Notes: a model not told the origin generated them from the sequence alone. Positions 24,019 through 33,539 are shown, numbered from the stretch's first letter. The stretch is DNA of 50,171 bases from an uncultured Prevotellaceae bacterium (GCA_900316265.1 ONCH01000014.1:1-50171); one strand, 5' to 3'. Translations and numbers: made by a program.

Positions 24019-27000
24019 AGAAACTATACGTTTTAGCCTTGCTGATGATGCTCAGCATCACGGCTATGGCACAGACCATTATCGTGGTAGATAAGGACGA
24101 CAACCGTGTCCCCTTCGATCCGGCCAAGATTACCAGTATCGAGTTCCAGACTACACCGCCGGGATTCGTTATCAACAAGGGTGACGAGATCATCAACTTC
24201 ACCTATGATGTGACAAAGAGCATTCTGGGTAATCCGAACCATGTGTTTGTCGATCCTGAGATGGTCAACGTGAACAGCGAAGGCGAGGAACTGGCTGTCC
24301 AGGTGAAGGCTAGCGTGGAGTTTGATGTGACCACTTCAGCCTCATGGATTACCTTCGACACCGAGGCCAAGGACGGCCAGCAGTATGTGAAGGTGGCTAT
24401 GAACCCTGGCGTGGAAGATCGCACGGCCAAGGTTGTGCTGACCTCCAAGGACGGCACCCTCGCCAGCACGCTGACAGTCGTTCAGGCCGGCAAGGAGGAC
24501 TCCCGCTATATCGACATCGACTGGGAGGAGAACACCCTCGACAGCTACGACCCCGAGACGGGCGTGGCCGTGATTACTTTCAAGGACGAAGTTCCCGTGA
24601 TGGGCGAATACGACATCGTGATGGTGCCCGACGAGCTGGGCACCCTGATGATTCGCATCATCGAGGAAGTATCGGTTGCAGGCAAGACTGCCACCCTGAA
24701 GACAACGCAGGGCGACATGGGCAACCTGTTCCGTGACCAAAATTTAACCTTCGAGCTGGGCAGTGAGGGTTCAAGCGGCGTTAGCCAAAGAGCTGCCGGC
24801 TCCAAGCCTGTCTTTAGGCCCGAGAAGGTGGAAATCCTGGAGGACGGCAAATTTGTGGAGGTGTACAATGCCCGCGCCAACCGTGCACCTGCAACTCAAG
24901 AACTGACGCTCGACTATGAAGGCAGCGACATTATGCTGGAGTCGTGGGGTAACCTCACGTTCAAAATCCAGAAGGCCAAACTGGCCATGAAGTTCAAAGG
25001 CACCCTGGAATTCTCCTTCGAGAGACAACCGTGGTACAAGGTGTGGAAGGGTCACACCACCAAGGCCAGCGTCCTGCTGGAAGGTGACACCGAGGGCGAG
25101 ACCGTATTAGACATAAGCTGCAGAACCCCGAATGAGATGTCTGGCCAGCCAGAACCGTATTCCGACGACATGATGAAGTTGAAAACCGGTGTCGTGCAGC
25201 AGAGATATACCTTCAATGTGGAGGGCGTTCCCGTGCAGGTTGTCCTGAATGGCGATGTGTTGTGTAACCATGGCTACCAGTGCCTCGGTCAGGGAGATGT
25301 CGTTGGAGGGCACAAGTATTCCAAACACTTCAAGTACGGTCTAACGTGCGTTGACGATAATTTAGATGGAGAGTTCATTTTTGAAGAAACCCCGACTTTA
25401 AGCCTTATCTATCCCGAGGCAAACATCGGAAACGCTGAGTACAAAAACAGCCAGTGCCACGGAAGAGCTGGAGTTAGGCCTACCTTCCATATCAATTTCT
25501 ATGGCCAGTATTGCCGCACTCAAATTGGTTCGACAGAATGGACGTTAGTGAATCCGAGGTCGTGGCTGCCGTATCCCGATGAGGCTCCCGATGATATTGC
25601 ACGCCATGTAAGTGTTGATCGTTGGTCTAATACACTTATCCATATGTACAATATTCCAGGATGGCTGTTGGATCATTCGGCTGGCGATAATTTCCCTAGC
25701 GATGAAGTTGGTAAAACGCAGACTCTGATGTACAATCCTGAGGATTTCACCTTAGAGACACCAGAACGCGACCTAATGCAGGACGACGAACAGGATATTG
25801 AGGTTACCGTGTTCCACTACGACTATACCACCAATGAGAAGCTCACCAGCATTGGTGCACTGGTTGCATTCGAGATAGAAGGTTCGGCATCGGGCGACAA
25901 GAAGCTGCTGCTGAAGTACACCGATGAAAACGGCAAGGCCAAGGTGACATTCAAGAAAGGCGAACCTCCAGTAGAAAGAGTTAATATCAAACTGTGCAAG
26001 TCGGCGGGTGACGATAATGTAGCAAAATTCGTCGAAAAGAAATGGACTTCCAAGCTGCTGAAGTACAACATCCGGTGTCTGAATCCTTCGCAGGAGGTAG
26101 AGAAGGGTGCCGAAGCTGTGCCCGTTCACTTCTTGCTGCAGAAGACAGAAGGAAATGATTTATCAGCATGGGCCCACAAGCGTGTGGAGTTCGTCGCCAC
26201 CAACGGCACCGTAACACCCACCATTAACTATACCGACGATAATGGTCTTATAACGGCTTACTTCACACCAACGAATGATGCTCCCGAAGGTGAGGTATTA
26301 GCCATCGTTACCGAGGAGGGCGTCAAGAAAGACTGGGAAGGCCGCGCCACCGGCAAGATTATCATCAAGGGCGCTCCGTGCGACACTGGCGACGAGCAAC
26401 TGAACAAGGCCGACCAGCAGGACAACTCCTACGTCATCACAAACAAGACCACGGGTGAGACGCAGACCCGCAACTATTCGCCGCAGTGGTCGGAATGGAG
26501 AAAGGACGGAAAGGACTTCATCAGCTTCCAGTTGGAAGACGCTGACGAGAACGGCGGAACGCTGGGCGACGTTTGGGGACATCTGCCTTGGAACATGGTC
26601 AATCTCGTTAAGGCGCTCACGGGACAGTCGTTCGAGAACAGTCCTGGCGGCAAGTTCGGTTTTGGTGTTTATGTGACGGGGTGTGAGTTGAATGCCAACT
26701 TTTCCGCCTACACGGGTGAGTCGGGAATGGCAACGGAGGGCAACCTGAAGCCTGAGAGCAAGATACTGATCAGGAAGCCATGCAATCAGACACAGCCGGC
26801 CAATAGTGCGCGTCGCGCTCCTGATGAGGAATATACCGGCGAATACGAATTGCTGTTCTATCTGGTGTTCCAAAACCAGACTTGGAACTCAGAGACCCAT
26901 CAGATGGAATATGGCGACGAGTACGAAGTCTATGGCAAGGGAACGATGAAGATGCATGTGCCGACTATCACCTCCATGCAACTGAGCTCCGAAGCCCAAT

Positions 27001-27584
27001 ACCTGAAAGTCGGCGAATCAACGAAGGTGAACGTGGATGGATACTATGAAGAAGGTGCTCAGTGGGACTGGAACGACGTACAGATCGCAGGTCAGTCCGC
27101 TAATTACAGCAATGCGTACGACGGTGTAGATGAGGGCTACTTCACTTGGGATCCTGCCACACAGACCATCACTTCGGTGAAGCCGAACGACAACAAGCCT
27201 GTGTATGTAGTCTTCTCGCTCAAAAGCAAGCCTTCTGTCAAGTCTGGCATCACGATTGCCACCGGCGAGGGATGGAAGTACACGATGATCAAGGTCGGTC
27301 CTGAGGAGCAGGAGGTAAGTCCTGGCTACTATTGTAGTTACTACGTAGAGGACTGGGCACCGAGGGACAGCGAAGACGAGAAGTTTGACGATTCTGCCAT
27401 AGAGATCGACCCAGCGTCCGACCCCGACGGCAATTTCCGCTATGTCCACTACAACGGAAGATATGATGCCCGTCTGTATGTCTATCGGTCAGATGCCGCT
27501 CCGGGCGAGTACAACATCCGCTTCCGGGTGAAGAGTAACCACGACGTCGGCTGCACGATGAAGATCACCATCACGTCGGAATAA
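24015..27584 (+). CDS. Large secreted BACON-domain protein with Ig-like modules
   Basis: A 1189-residue exported protein. A signal peptide (MKKLYVLALLMMLSITAMAQ) is followed by the same short module as in its partner (IVVDKDDNRVPFDPAKITSIEFQT) and a BACON domain at about 79-159 (VKASVEFDVTTSASWITFD...STLTVVQAG). BACON domains sit in surface glycan-related proteins of gut Bacteroidota. Near residues 595-770 are two Big/invasin-like repeats (LLLKYTDENGKAKVTF and INYTDDNGLITAYF). The C-terminus ends in a beta-sandwich-like stretch (YVHYNGRYDARLYVYRS...IRFRVKSNHDVGCTMKITITSE). No catalytic motif is seen. It probably binds or adheres at the surface. Translation is coupled to the upstream gene. Confidence 0.8.
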   Translation: MKKLYVLALLMMLSITAMAQTIIVVDKDDNRVPFDPAKITSIEFQTTPPGFVINKGDEIINFTYDVTKSILGNPNHVFVDPEMVNVNSEGEELAVQVKASVEFDVTTSASWITFDTEAKDGQQYVKVAMNPGVEDRTAKVVLTSKDGTLASTLTVVQAGKEDSRYIDIDWEENTLDSYDPETGVAVITFKDEVPVMGEYDIVMVPDELGTLMIRIIEEVSVAGKTATLKTTQGDMGNLFRDQNLTFELGSEGSSGVSQRAAGSKPVFRPEKVEILEDGKFVEVYNARANRAPATQELTLDYEGSDIMLESWGNLTFKIQKAKLAMKFKGTLEFSFERQPWYKVWKGHTTKASVLLEGDTEGETVLDISCRTPNEMSGQPEPYSDDMMKLKTGVVQQRYTFNVEGVPVQVVLNGDVLCNHGYQCLGQGDVVGGHKYSKHFKYGLTCVDDNLDGEFIFEETPTLSLIYPEANIGNAEYKNSQCHGRAGVRPTFHINFYGQYCRTQIGSTEWTLVNPRSWLPYPDEAPDDIARHVSVDRWSNTLIHMYNIPGWLLDHSAGDNFPSDEVGKTQTLMYNPEDFTLETPERDLMQDDEQDIEVTVFHYDYTTNEKLTSIGALVAFEIEGSASGDKKLLLKYTDENGKAKVTFKKGEPPVERVNIKLCKSAGDDNVAKFVEKKWTSKLLKYNIRCLNPSQEVEKGAEAVPVHFLLQKTEGNDLSAWAHKRVEFVATNGTVTPTINYTDDNGLITAYFTPTNDAPEGEVLAIVTEEGVKKDWEGRATGKIIIKGAPCDTGDEQLNKADQQDNSYVITNKTTGETQTRNYSPQWSEWRKDGKDFISFQLEDADENGGTLGDVWGHLPWNMVNLVKALTGQSFENSPGGKFGFGVYVTGCELNANFSAYTGESGMATEGNLKPESKILIRKPCNQTQPANSARRAPDEEYTGEYELLFYLVFQNQTWNSETHQMEYGDEYEVYGKGTMKMHVPTITSMQLSSEAQYLKVGESTKVNVDGYYEEGAQWDWNDVQIAGQSANYSNAYDGVDEGYFTWDPATQTITSVKPNDNKPVYVVFSLKSKPSVKSGITIATGEGWKYTMIKVGPEEQEVSPGYYCSYYVEDWAPRDSEDEKFDDSAIEIDPASDPDGNFRYVHYNGRYDARLYVYRSDAAPGEYNIRFRVKSNHDVGCTMKITITSE

Positions 27585-27618
27585 TAGTCTAACACGACAC
27601 TCTTTCCAGTGTCACACC

Positions 27619-27651
27619 AAAGCCCCTTTAGTATCAAACTAGAGGGGCTTT
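27619..27651. terminator. Terminator after the BACON protein gene
   Basis: AAAGCCCC and GGGGCTTT form the base of a stem extended by TTAGT/ACTAG-like pairing, with A-run and T-run flanks, 35 bp after the stop codon. Confidence 0.85.
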
Positions 27652-27745
27652 ACTATTTATGAAGGAAAAAAACATCACGATTGAGGACACGCGGGGGCAC
27701 ACTGTGCGATTAAAGCGATCTTTGGAAAAATGAAATTTTGAAATA

Positions 27746-27820
27746 GACTCCACATTCCCCCCATATTCCCCCTGGAATTGGTCTCGCAGAGAGGTGTGGA
27801 GAGAATGAAAAAAGGGGGAG
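27746..27820. repeat. C-rich direct repeats with inverted copies
   Basis: ATTCCCCC occurs at 27754 and 27765, exactly 11 bp apart. CTCCACA (27748-27754) is matched by TGTGGAG (27795-27801), and GACTCC at the left is matched by GGGGGAGTC at 27814-27822. The plan (short word repeated at 11 bp plus an inverted copy) recalls the array after the VapE gene. Confidence 0.6.
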
Positions 27821-27927
27821 TCTTGGGTGGAATCTAAATGGGATGTTTGGATGCTATCTCTCTGAAAAAGAATGAGATACAGAAAGAGAGGGAGAGTGTG
27901 GAACCTTTTGTAAAAATAGGTCTGGAA

Positions 27928-28045
27928 ATACAGCTAATACGAACGCTAGATAGGCTAATACAGAATAAAGACAGCTGTATATGACTACTAAATCAGCTGT
28001 ATTTGTAGACCTAAAGTAGCTGATATGAAGCTGGATAAGCTGTAT
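27928..28045. repeat. AGCTGTAT/GCTAATAC motif array at about 21-22 bp spacing
   Basis: AGCTGTAT lies at 27973, 27995 and 28038 (22 and 43 bp apart), with a related AGCTGAT at 28018 and an inverted copy ATACAGCT at 27928. GCTAATAC occurs at 27933 and 27954, 21 bp apart. The spacing is close to two DNA turns, so a protein could contact all copies from one face. Confidence 0.6.
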
Positions 28046-28090
28046 TCTTATAGAAGTTTATTAGGGGAGGGGACAGGCACGTATCAGTTT

Positions 28091-28399
28091 CTAAATCCTT
28101 GCTGTCAGTTTTGCAGGATTCTGGCGTCTATCCCAAATGTCTACAATCCAAATGGTAGTCTTGGTAACGTGATAGATGAAATAGTAGTTCTTATTGATAG
28201 AGATGGAACGATACATGCGTTTACGGTCAGACAGCAGCGTTTCTGGATGGCCGACCTCAGGATGTTTCAGTAATGTAGTTCCACGTTCACGAACACACTC
28301 GATAAACAAATTTGCCGACCTTGTTCCTGCAAACTCGGCAAAGACAGACACAATTCTTAAATACTCCTCGCGAGCCTGTTTAGTGAATTGTAGTTGCAT
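28091..28399 (-). CDS. RelE/ParE-family toxin
   Basis: About 102 residues from the ATG at 28399 (MQLQFTKQAREEYLRIVSVF); a start 8 codons further up is possible but overlaps the antitoxin more. The fold signature is visible: an N-terminal strand, a first helix QAREEYLRIVSVFAEF, a segment TTLLKHPEVGHPE and the terminal strands MYRSISINKNYYFIYHVTKTTIWIVDIWDRRQNP, where D/E-x-R-x-x-P is typical of ParE/RelE proteins. Family members poison gyrase or cut ribosome-bound mRNA; which applies is unclear. It overlaps the upstream antitoxin gene by 20 nt. Confidence 0.85.
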   Translation of the reverse strand: MQLQFTKQAREEYLRIVSVFAEFAGTRSANLFIECVRERGTTLLKHPEVGHPETLLSDRKRMYRSISINKNYYFIYHVTKTTIWIVDIWDRRQNPAKLTARI

Positions 28400-28661
28400 A
28401 TCGATTTGCAATTGACTGGGCATCCATCATTATCTGCTCCCATGGGAAACCATTATCATAATCCATCTCCTGTTCAGCCTTGTCGATGCGGGCATTCATC
28501 TCATCGATATTGGTTGGGCCCACAAGTGGCATTCCTGGCCAACAGTCAATATCATAGCCATTGATGGACACATCACCACGAGTGGCAGTACCAACAGGTT
28601 CTGCAGCCATTCCTGCGCTTTCTGTCTCGTTAATACGTGACTTCTTTTCTTCGTCCTTCAT
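28380..28661 (-). CDS. Probable antitoxin of the RelE/ParE pair
   Basis: A 93-residue acidic protein starting at the ATG at 28661 (MKDEEKKSRINETES), just behind a good promoter. The middle is disordered-looking with SINGYDIDCWPGMPLVGPTNIDEMNARIDKAEQEMD, and the C-terminus has FPWEQIMMDAQSIANRYA. No DNA-binding domain is recognised, and I know no named family for it. The antitoxin role follows from its place directly before and overlapping the toxin. A longer frame from 28757 would run across the promoter and is rejected. Confidence 0.65.
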   Translation of the reverse strand: MKDEEKKSRINETESAGMAAEPVGTATRGDVSINGYDIDCWPGMPLVGPTNIDEMNARIDKAEQEMDYDNGFPWEQIMMDAQSIANRYATTIH

Positions 28662-28683
28662 AATAATTTCGTTTCTTCGTCTG

Positions 28684-28714
28684 CAAAGATAGAAATTTTT
28701 GTCGACATCCCCAA
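28684..28714 (-). promoter_or_regulatory. Promoter of the RelE/ParE toxin-antitoxin pair
   Basis: On the minus strand TTGG (28711-28714) and TATCTTTG (28684-28691, followed by CAG) are 19 bp apart, a good -33/-7 pair about 23 bp upstream of the antitoxin ATG. Confidence 0.75.
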
Positions 28715-28763
28715 GAATCTTACAGAAAAATACATGCAGATACCGATAAATAATCACATTTGT

Positions 28764-30752
28764 TTACAGGGGTAGCGTCATGATGAAGCGGGCACCGGCG
28801 GTGTAGGAGGTGTCGAGACGGATATCGCCACCTAGGCGGCGGGCTATGGAGAGCGCTACGGTGAGGCCGATGCCTGTGCCGTCAGTGTAGCTGTTCAGCT
28901 GGAAGAATTCCTCAAAGATGTGCTCGGCCTCGTTGGCAGGTATGCCGATGCCGGTGTCTTCAACGATGAAGCGTACATGACGAAATCCATTCTGTGAGTC
29001 TGTGGATACGCGTAGTGTGACGCTGCCTTGCTGGGTGAACTTGCGGGCATTGTCGAGCAGCAGTTCCAGGGCGCGGACAGCCTGCTGCAGATTGGTGCGC
29101 AGGGTGGCTGTCTCTGCATCGGCATCGGGAACAATATGGAAATTGAGATGGGTGGCTATGGAAATGCCTGAGTCGGCGGCGGCCTGTGCCACAATCTCCA
29201 TGGCTGTGGTGTCGTCCAAGCGCTCGATGACAACCTGACTGCCTGCATCGCTGAGCTCCAGCATCTTGTTGATCAGCTCGGTGATGCGCTTGGTGTTCTG
29301 GTAAATCTGACTGTTGATGTTCTGACGGGCATTATCGTCCAGCTCAATGCCACCTGAGGTAAGCACCTGGGTGAAGCCCGACAGGATATTGAGTGGTGTG
29401 CGGATTTCGTGGGATATCTGTTTGATGAAGTCAGACTTCATCTTCGACGTCTCGTTAGCACGTGCGTTGGCCACCTTCAGCTGCTCGTTCTTCTCTGCCA
29501 GGCGTCGCATGGCTCGGCGGCGGCTGAGGACGTAGATGACGAAGAAGATAGAGATGAGTATGACGGCCGTGCCCGTAACAAGGTTGTGGCTACGGCTGAG
29601 GTCAGCTCTCTGCTGTTCGATGATGTGTTCTTTCTGGTGTGTGTCATAGATAATGGCCAGTTCAGTGGCATCGCTGTTCTTCTGCCATGTGATGGCTGAG
29701 TCGAGTGCGCTGCATATCTGGCGTGCTACGGAATTGGCCGTGTCTATGCGTCCTGCTCCTATGTTGGCTTTATACTTGTTCAGCATGTATTCCTGAATGT
29801 TGTCGAGTGTGAGCTTGTAGCCCCATGATTTCATCATGCGGTCCAACTCCCTCAGGTTGTCGGCGGCCTCGTCGTAGCGTTGGGCGGCGATAAGGTATTC
29901 GCAGGCATCCGACATGCCGTCGTCTGTGTGGGCATAGTCAGATTTCAGGAAGGCCTCGTATTCTTCAAGAGCTTCTTTGGTGCGGCCTGTATGCTGGAAG
30001 GCATAGGCCTTGTAGATGTGCAGACGGGCGTGGTATTCGTTGACAAACTGCTTATCTGCAGAAAGAAGTGACGCGAACTGATCGAGCAGCTTCTCGGTGC
30101 GGACGAGCCACACGGCGGCAATGTCGAGCGACTGAGGATTCAGGAAACGAATGGCGATGTTGGCGGTGTGGATGACCGCATTCTTAATCTTAATGCCTGA
30201 AGGGTCGGACTTGGCCGCGCGCAGATTACACAGATAGGCTCTTTCAAAGGTGTTGGAAGCCTCTTCAATACTTCCCTGCTTCATCTGACAGCGTCCCACA
30301 CAGGTCAACAGCAACGTCATAGCATCGTCCGTGCCCGTGCCTTTCTTGTCTAGTTCCTCGACAATAGGCGCAGCCACGCGTAAGGAGCCTTCGTAGTCGT
30401 GCTTGATATACAGCAGGTCGGCCAGATAGGCTGCTGCATGCTGATAGGCAATCTCGTCGGCAGCAGTGGATCTGTGGGATGCCATCACTTTCCTGTAATA
30501 CTCTTCTGCTTGGGTGAGCCTTCTCATCTTGTGAAAGGCCCATCCTCGCTTCATGTCTGCCTCCATGCGAGTCATGTCGCCAGTTTCTTCTAGGCTGTCG
30601 GCTATTATCAACACGCGTTCATAATCTCTTTTTGCGGCAGCCTCATTAATAAGACTGTCAGCAACGGAAGTGCTGATGGGCGTGCTGCTTTCATGCTGAC
30701 AGGCTGTCAACAGGAACAATACTGAAAGGCAGATGAATAGTCGTTTTATCAT
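28764..30752 (-). CDS. TPR-repeat membrane histidine kinase (orphan), copy 2
   Basis: About 662 residues from the ATG at 30752. The N-terminus MIKRLFICLSVLFLLTAC has a clear lipobox with Cys18, followed by about 350 residues of TPR-like helices, a membrane helix near 378-398 (AVILISIFFVIYVLS), a HisKA domain with ISHEIRTPLN (His448), and a HATPase with N box LLDNARKFT, G1 VEDTGIGIP and G2 GTGIGLTVALSIARRLGGDI. No receiver domain or nearby response regulator. The open frame continues upstream into recG, but only the 30752 start gives an export signal. It starts 25 nt after recG ends and may be read from the nadK promoter. Confidence 0.88.
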   Translation of the reverse strand: MIKRLFICLSVLFLLTACQHESSTPISTSVADSLINEAAAKRDYERVLIIADSLEETGDMTRMEADMKRGWAFHKMRRLTQAEEYYRKVMASHRSTAADEIAYQHAAAYLADLLYIKHDYEGSLRVAAPIVEELDKKGTGTDDAMTLLLTCVGRCQMKQGSIEEASNTFERAYLCNLRAAKSDPSGIKIKNAVIHTANIAIRFLNPQSLDIAAVWLVRTEKLLDQFASLLSADKQFVNEYHARLHIYKAYAFQHTGRTKEALEEYEAFLKSDYAHTDDGMSDACEYLIAAQRYDEAADNLRELDRMMKSWGYKLTLDNIQEYMLNKYKANIGAGRIDTANSVARQICSALDSAITWQKNSDATELAIIYDTHQKEHIIEQQRADLSRSHNLVTGTAVILISIFFVIYVLSRRRAMRRLAEKNEQLKVANARANETSKMKSDFIKQISHEIRTPLNILSGFTQVLTSGGIELDDNARQNINSQIYQNTKRITELINKMLELSDAGSQVVIERLDDTTAMEIVAQAAADSGISIATHLNFHIVPDADAETATLRTNLQQAVRALELLLDNARKFTQQGSVTLRVSTDSQNGFRHVRFIVEDTGIGIPANEAEHIFEEFFQLNSYTDGTGIGLTVALSIARRLGGDIRLDTSYTAGARFIMTLPL

Positions 30753-30777
30753 ATTTTTCTTGATATCTTTATTTGTG

Positions 30778-32877
30778 TTATGAGATGACTCCCCAGTTGA
30801 TGTTGGTCTTGCGCAGTTCCTTGAGACGGCGCCAGAGTAGGGCATAGCGGTCAGAACAGCAGAGTGGGTCTTCGTCGATGATGAGCTGGGCTTCGTCGCG
30901 AGCCATCTGGACCAGCTGACCGTCGCGGGCAATATCGGCAATCTTCAGGTCGAAGGCCATACCACTCTGCTGGGTACCCTCCAAATCGCCAGGACCACGC
31001 AGCTTCAAGTCAGCTTCAGCAATGCGGAAACCATCGTTGGTCTCACACATGATGTCAATGCGCTTACGGGTGTCGGCGCTGAGCTCGTAGCAGGTGACAA
31101 GGATGCAGTATGACTGGTCGGCACCGCGACCTACGCGGCCACGGAGCTGGTGCAGCTGTGAGAGTCCGAAGCGCTGGGCTTCGAGGATGACCATCACGGA
31201 GGCGTTGGGTACGTTGACACCCACCTCAATGACGGTAGTGGCGACAAGAATCTGCGTCTCGCCACTGACGAACTTCTGCATTTCGGCTTCTTTCTCGGCA
31301 GGCTTCATCTTGCCGTGAACCTTGCTAAGGCGGAACTCAGGGAACACTTGCGTGAGCACTTGGAAGCCGTCCTCGAGGTTCTTTAGGTCTATCTTCTCGC
31401 TTTCCTCGATAAGGGGGAAGACGATATACACTTGGCGGCCCTGATGTATCTGTTTGCGGATGCCGTCGTAGAGCGAGGGTAGGGAGCGGTCGAAGACATG
31501 CTGGGTGACCACGGGTTTGCGACCAGGTGGCAGCTCGTCGATGATCGAGACGTCGAGGTCACCATAGAGTGTCATTGCCAAAGTGCGGGGAATTGGTGTA
31601 GCCGTCATAACGAGCACATGTGGCGGGTTGGTACTCTTACTCCACAGCTTGGCACGCTGGGCCACACCGAAGCGGTGCTGTTCGTCGACAACGACCATTC
31701 CCAAGCGGGCAAACTGCACAGTATCCTCAATGACGGCATGTGTGCCGACGAGTATCTGTACGGTGCTGTCGAGCAGTCCGTCGAGAATCTCCTGACGCTT
31801 CTTGCCCTTGACGATACCTGTCAGCATAGCTACGCGGATGGGCAATCCCTCCAGGAAGTCCATGATGGTCTGCAGGTGCTGTTCGGCAAGTATCTCGGTA
31901 GGTGCCATGATGCAGGCCTGATAGCCGTTGTCCAGAGCGATAAGCATCGACATCAGCGCCACGAGGGTCTTGCCTGAGCCTACGTCGCCCTGCAGCAGAC
32001 GGTTCATCTGTCGACCACTGCCCATGTCCTTGCGAATCTCACGGATAACACGCTTCTGTGCCTCGGTGAGTGGGAAGGGCAGGTTCTCCTTATAGAACGT
32101 GTTGAAGTGGTCGCCCACCTTCGAGAACACATAGCCACGGTATTTACGGCGCTGGTCGCTCGCGTACCTTAATATATTGAGCTGTACGAAAAATAGTTCC
32201 TCGAACTTCAGGCGTAGGCGGGCCTGCTCCAGTTGTTTGGCATTCTGCGGATAGTGGATGTGGCGCAGAGCTTCGTCGCGACTAATCAGGTGCAGCTTCT
32301 GGATGATGAAGTCGGGAATGGTTTCAGGGATTGGCTCCTTCAGCGTGTCGAGAAGCGTCTTGGTGAGTTTTTCAATGGCACGACTGTTGAGGCTCGACTT
32401 CTTCATCTTCTCCGAAGTGTTGTAGTAGGGCTGCATACCCATAGCGGAGAGTTCCAGCTTGTCAGCCTCCTCCATATCGGGGTGAACCAGTTGGATGCGA
32501 CCGTTGAAGACCTGCGGACGACCGAAGACAACATATTCTGTGCCTACCTTGTATTTCTTCAAGGCACTGTCGGCATAGTTGAACCACGTGAGGTCCATCA
32601 CCTTACCCAACCCGTCGGTGAAGTGGGCAACGACACGCTTCTTGCGAGCACTCATCTTGAAGGTCTCGAAGCTGAGGATATGTCCCTTCACCTGTACAAA
32701 AGGCATGTCGCCCGTGAGTTCACGGATGGTATAGAGCCTGCTGCGGTCGACATGCTTGTAGGGATAGTATTCCAACAAGTCACCAAAGGTCTGGACGCCC
32801 AACTCGTCGCTGAGCATTTTCCTGCGGTTAGGGCCTACGCCCGCCAGATATTGTATGTCTTGTTGGAGGATATTCAT
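30778..32877 (-). CDS. recG: ATP-dependent DNA helicase RecG
   Basis: A 699-residue helicase of normal length. The N-terminal wedge/OB region is followed by helicase motifs I (GDVGSGKTLVALMSM), II (VVVDEQHRFGVAQRAKL), III (VLVMTATPIPRTLAMTLYGDLDVS) and the C-terminal TTVIEVGVNVPNA and QLHQLRGRVGRG. RecG remodels stalled forks and branched DNA. The start ATG overlaps the last base of ispD's stop region (both at 32877). Confidence 0.97.
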   Translation of the reverse strand: MNILQQDIQYLAGVGPNRRKMLSDELGVQTFGDLLEYYPYKHVDRSRLYTIRELTGDMPFVQVKGHILSFETFKMSARKKRVVAHFTDGLGKVMDLTWFNYADSALKKYKVGTEYVVFGRPQVFNGRIQLVHPDMEEADKLELSAMGMQPYYNTSEKMKKSSLNSRAIEKLTKTLLDTLKEPIPETIPDFIIQKLHLISRDEALRHIHYPQNAKQLEQARLRLKFEELFFVQLNILRYASDQRRKYRGYVFSKVGDHFNTFYKENLPFPLTEAQKRVIREIRKDMGSGRQMNRLLQGDVGSGKTLVALMSMLIALDNGYQACIMAPTEILAEQHLQTIMDFLEGLPIRVAMLTGIVKGKKRQEILDGLLDSTVQILVGTHAVIEDTVQFARLGMVVVDEQHRFGVAQRAKLWSKSTNPPHVLVMTATPIPRTLAMTLYGDLDVSIIDELPPGRKPVVTQHVFDRSLPSLYDGIRKQIHQGRQVYIVFPLIEESEKIDLKNLEDGFQVLTQVFPEFRLSKVHGKMKPAEKEAEMQKFVSGETQILVATTVIEVGVNVPNASVMVILEAQRFGLSQLHQLRGRVGRGADQSYCILVTCYELSADTRKRIDIMCETNDGFRIAEADLKLRGPGDLEGTQQSGMAFDLKIADIARDGQLVQMARDEAQLIIDEDPLCCSDRYALLWRRLKELRKTNINWGVIS

Positions 32878-33539
32878 TAGATAAGTACTTCTGCGATTTT
32901 CAAATCGTAGGGTGTGGTAATCTTTATATTCTCGCGATTGCCTTCTACGAGCGTTATGTCGTAGCCAAAAGCTTCGACTACACTGGCGTCATCAGTAAAA
33001 CCGTCGTTGTAAGGCTGGCGGTTGGCCGCCTTGAGCAGCTGGATGTCGAAAGTCTGTGGGGTCTGTACTAAGCGATAGTCATTGCGGGACACCGTTTTTG
33101 AACAGCCTCCGTCTAAATGGCGCACCGTTTCTACAATAGGAATGACGGGGATGACGGCCTTGGCAGTACGGGCAGTTTCGTAGCAATTGCGGATGACCTC
33201 CACACTGGGGAAGGGGCGCACGCCATCGTGTACACCTACCACGCCCTGGGCATCGTCGGGAATCAGTGCCAGACCATGTTGTACGGAATGGAAACGCGTC
33301 TCGCCACCATCAGTCATTTGATATGCTACTGTGAACTTGTGTTTCTGACACAACTCTTTCCAGTAGTCCTGCTGCGCCTTGGGTAGTACAAGTATTATCT
33401 GCAGGTCGGCAGAGTACTCGCGGAACCTTTCGAGTGTACGCATCAGCACTGGTTTGCCACCTATCGGCAGAAACTGCTTGGGAATATCTGTTCCCATGCG
33501 CAAACCTTTCCCTCCTGCTACTATGATGATATAATCCAT
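32877..33539 (-). CDS. ispD: 2-C-methyl-D-erythritol 4-phosphate cytidylyltransferase
   Basis: A 220-residue enzyme of the non-mevalonate isoprenoid pathway that couples MEP to CTP. The CTP-binding start [29 protein letters not shown], the central VHDGVRPF and the ending [32 protein letters not shown] are all typical. It lies between nadK (19 nt upstream) and recG (1-nt overlap), an arrangement that suggests one transcript. Confidence 0.97.
   Translation of the reverse strand: MDYIIIVAGGKGLRMGTDIPKQFLPIGGKPVLMRTLERFREYSADLQIILVLPKAQQDYWKELCQKHKFTVAYQMTDGGETRFHSVQHGLALIPDDAQGVVGVHDGVRPFPSVEVIRNCYETARTAKAVIPVIPIVETVRHLDGGCSKTVSRNDYRLVQTPQTFDIQLLKAANRQPYNDGFTDDASVVEAFGYDITLVEGNRENIKITTPYDLKIAEVLI

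Larger units (their letters stand above)
27585..28090. other. 506-bp gene-free region between two convergent genes
   Basis: It contains a terminator (27619-27651), a C/G-rich block with inverted and direct repeats (27746-27820) and a run of AGCTGTAT/GCTAATAC words spaced at about 21-22 bp (27928-28045). I see no convincing open reading frame or RNA gene; short frames on both strands lack starts with promoters and family resemblance. Confidence 0.6.

Noticed and set aside
28025-28273. Plus-strand frame antisense to the RelE/ParE toxin
   Set aside because: Its body mirrors the toxin gene and it begins within the motif array without a promoter.
28662-28757. Longer form of the antitoxin starting at 28757
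   Set aside because: The added part covers the -33/-7 promoter elements.
30753-30941. Extended N-terminus of the second TPR kinase reaching into recG
   Set aside because: The extra residues are the recG sequence read in another frame; the start at 30752 gives a clear lipoprotein signal.
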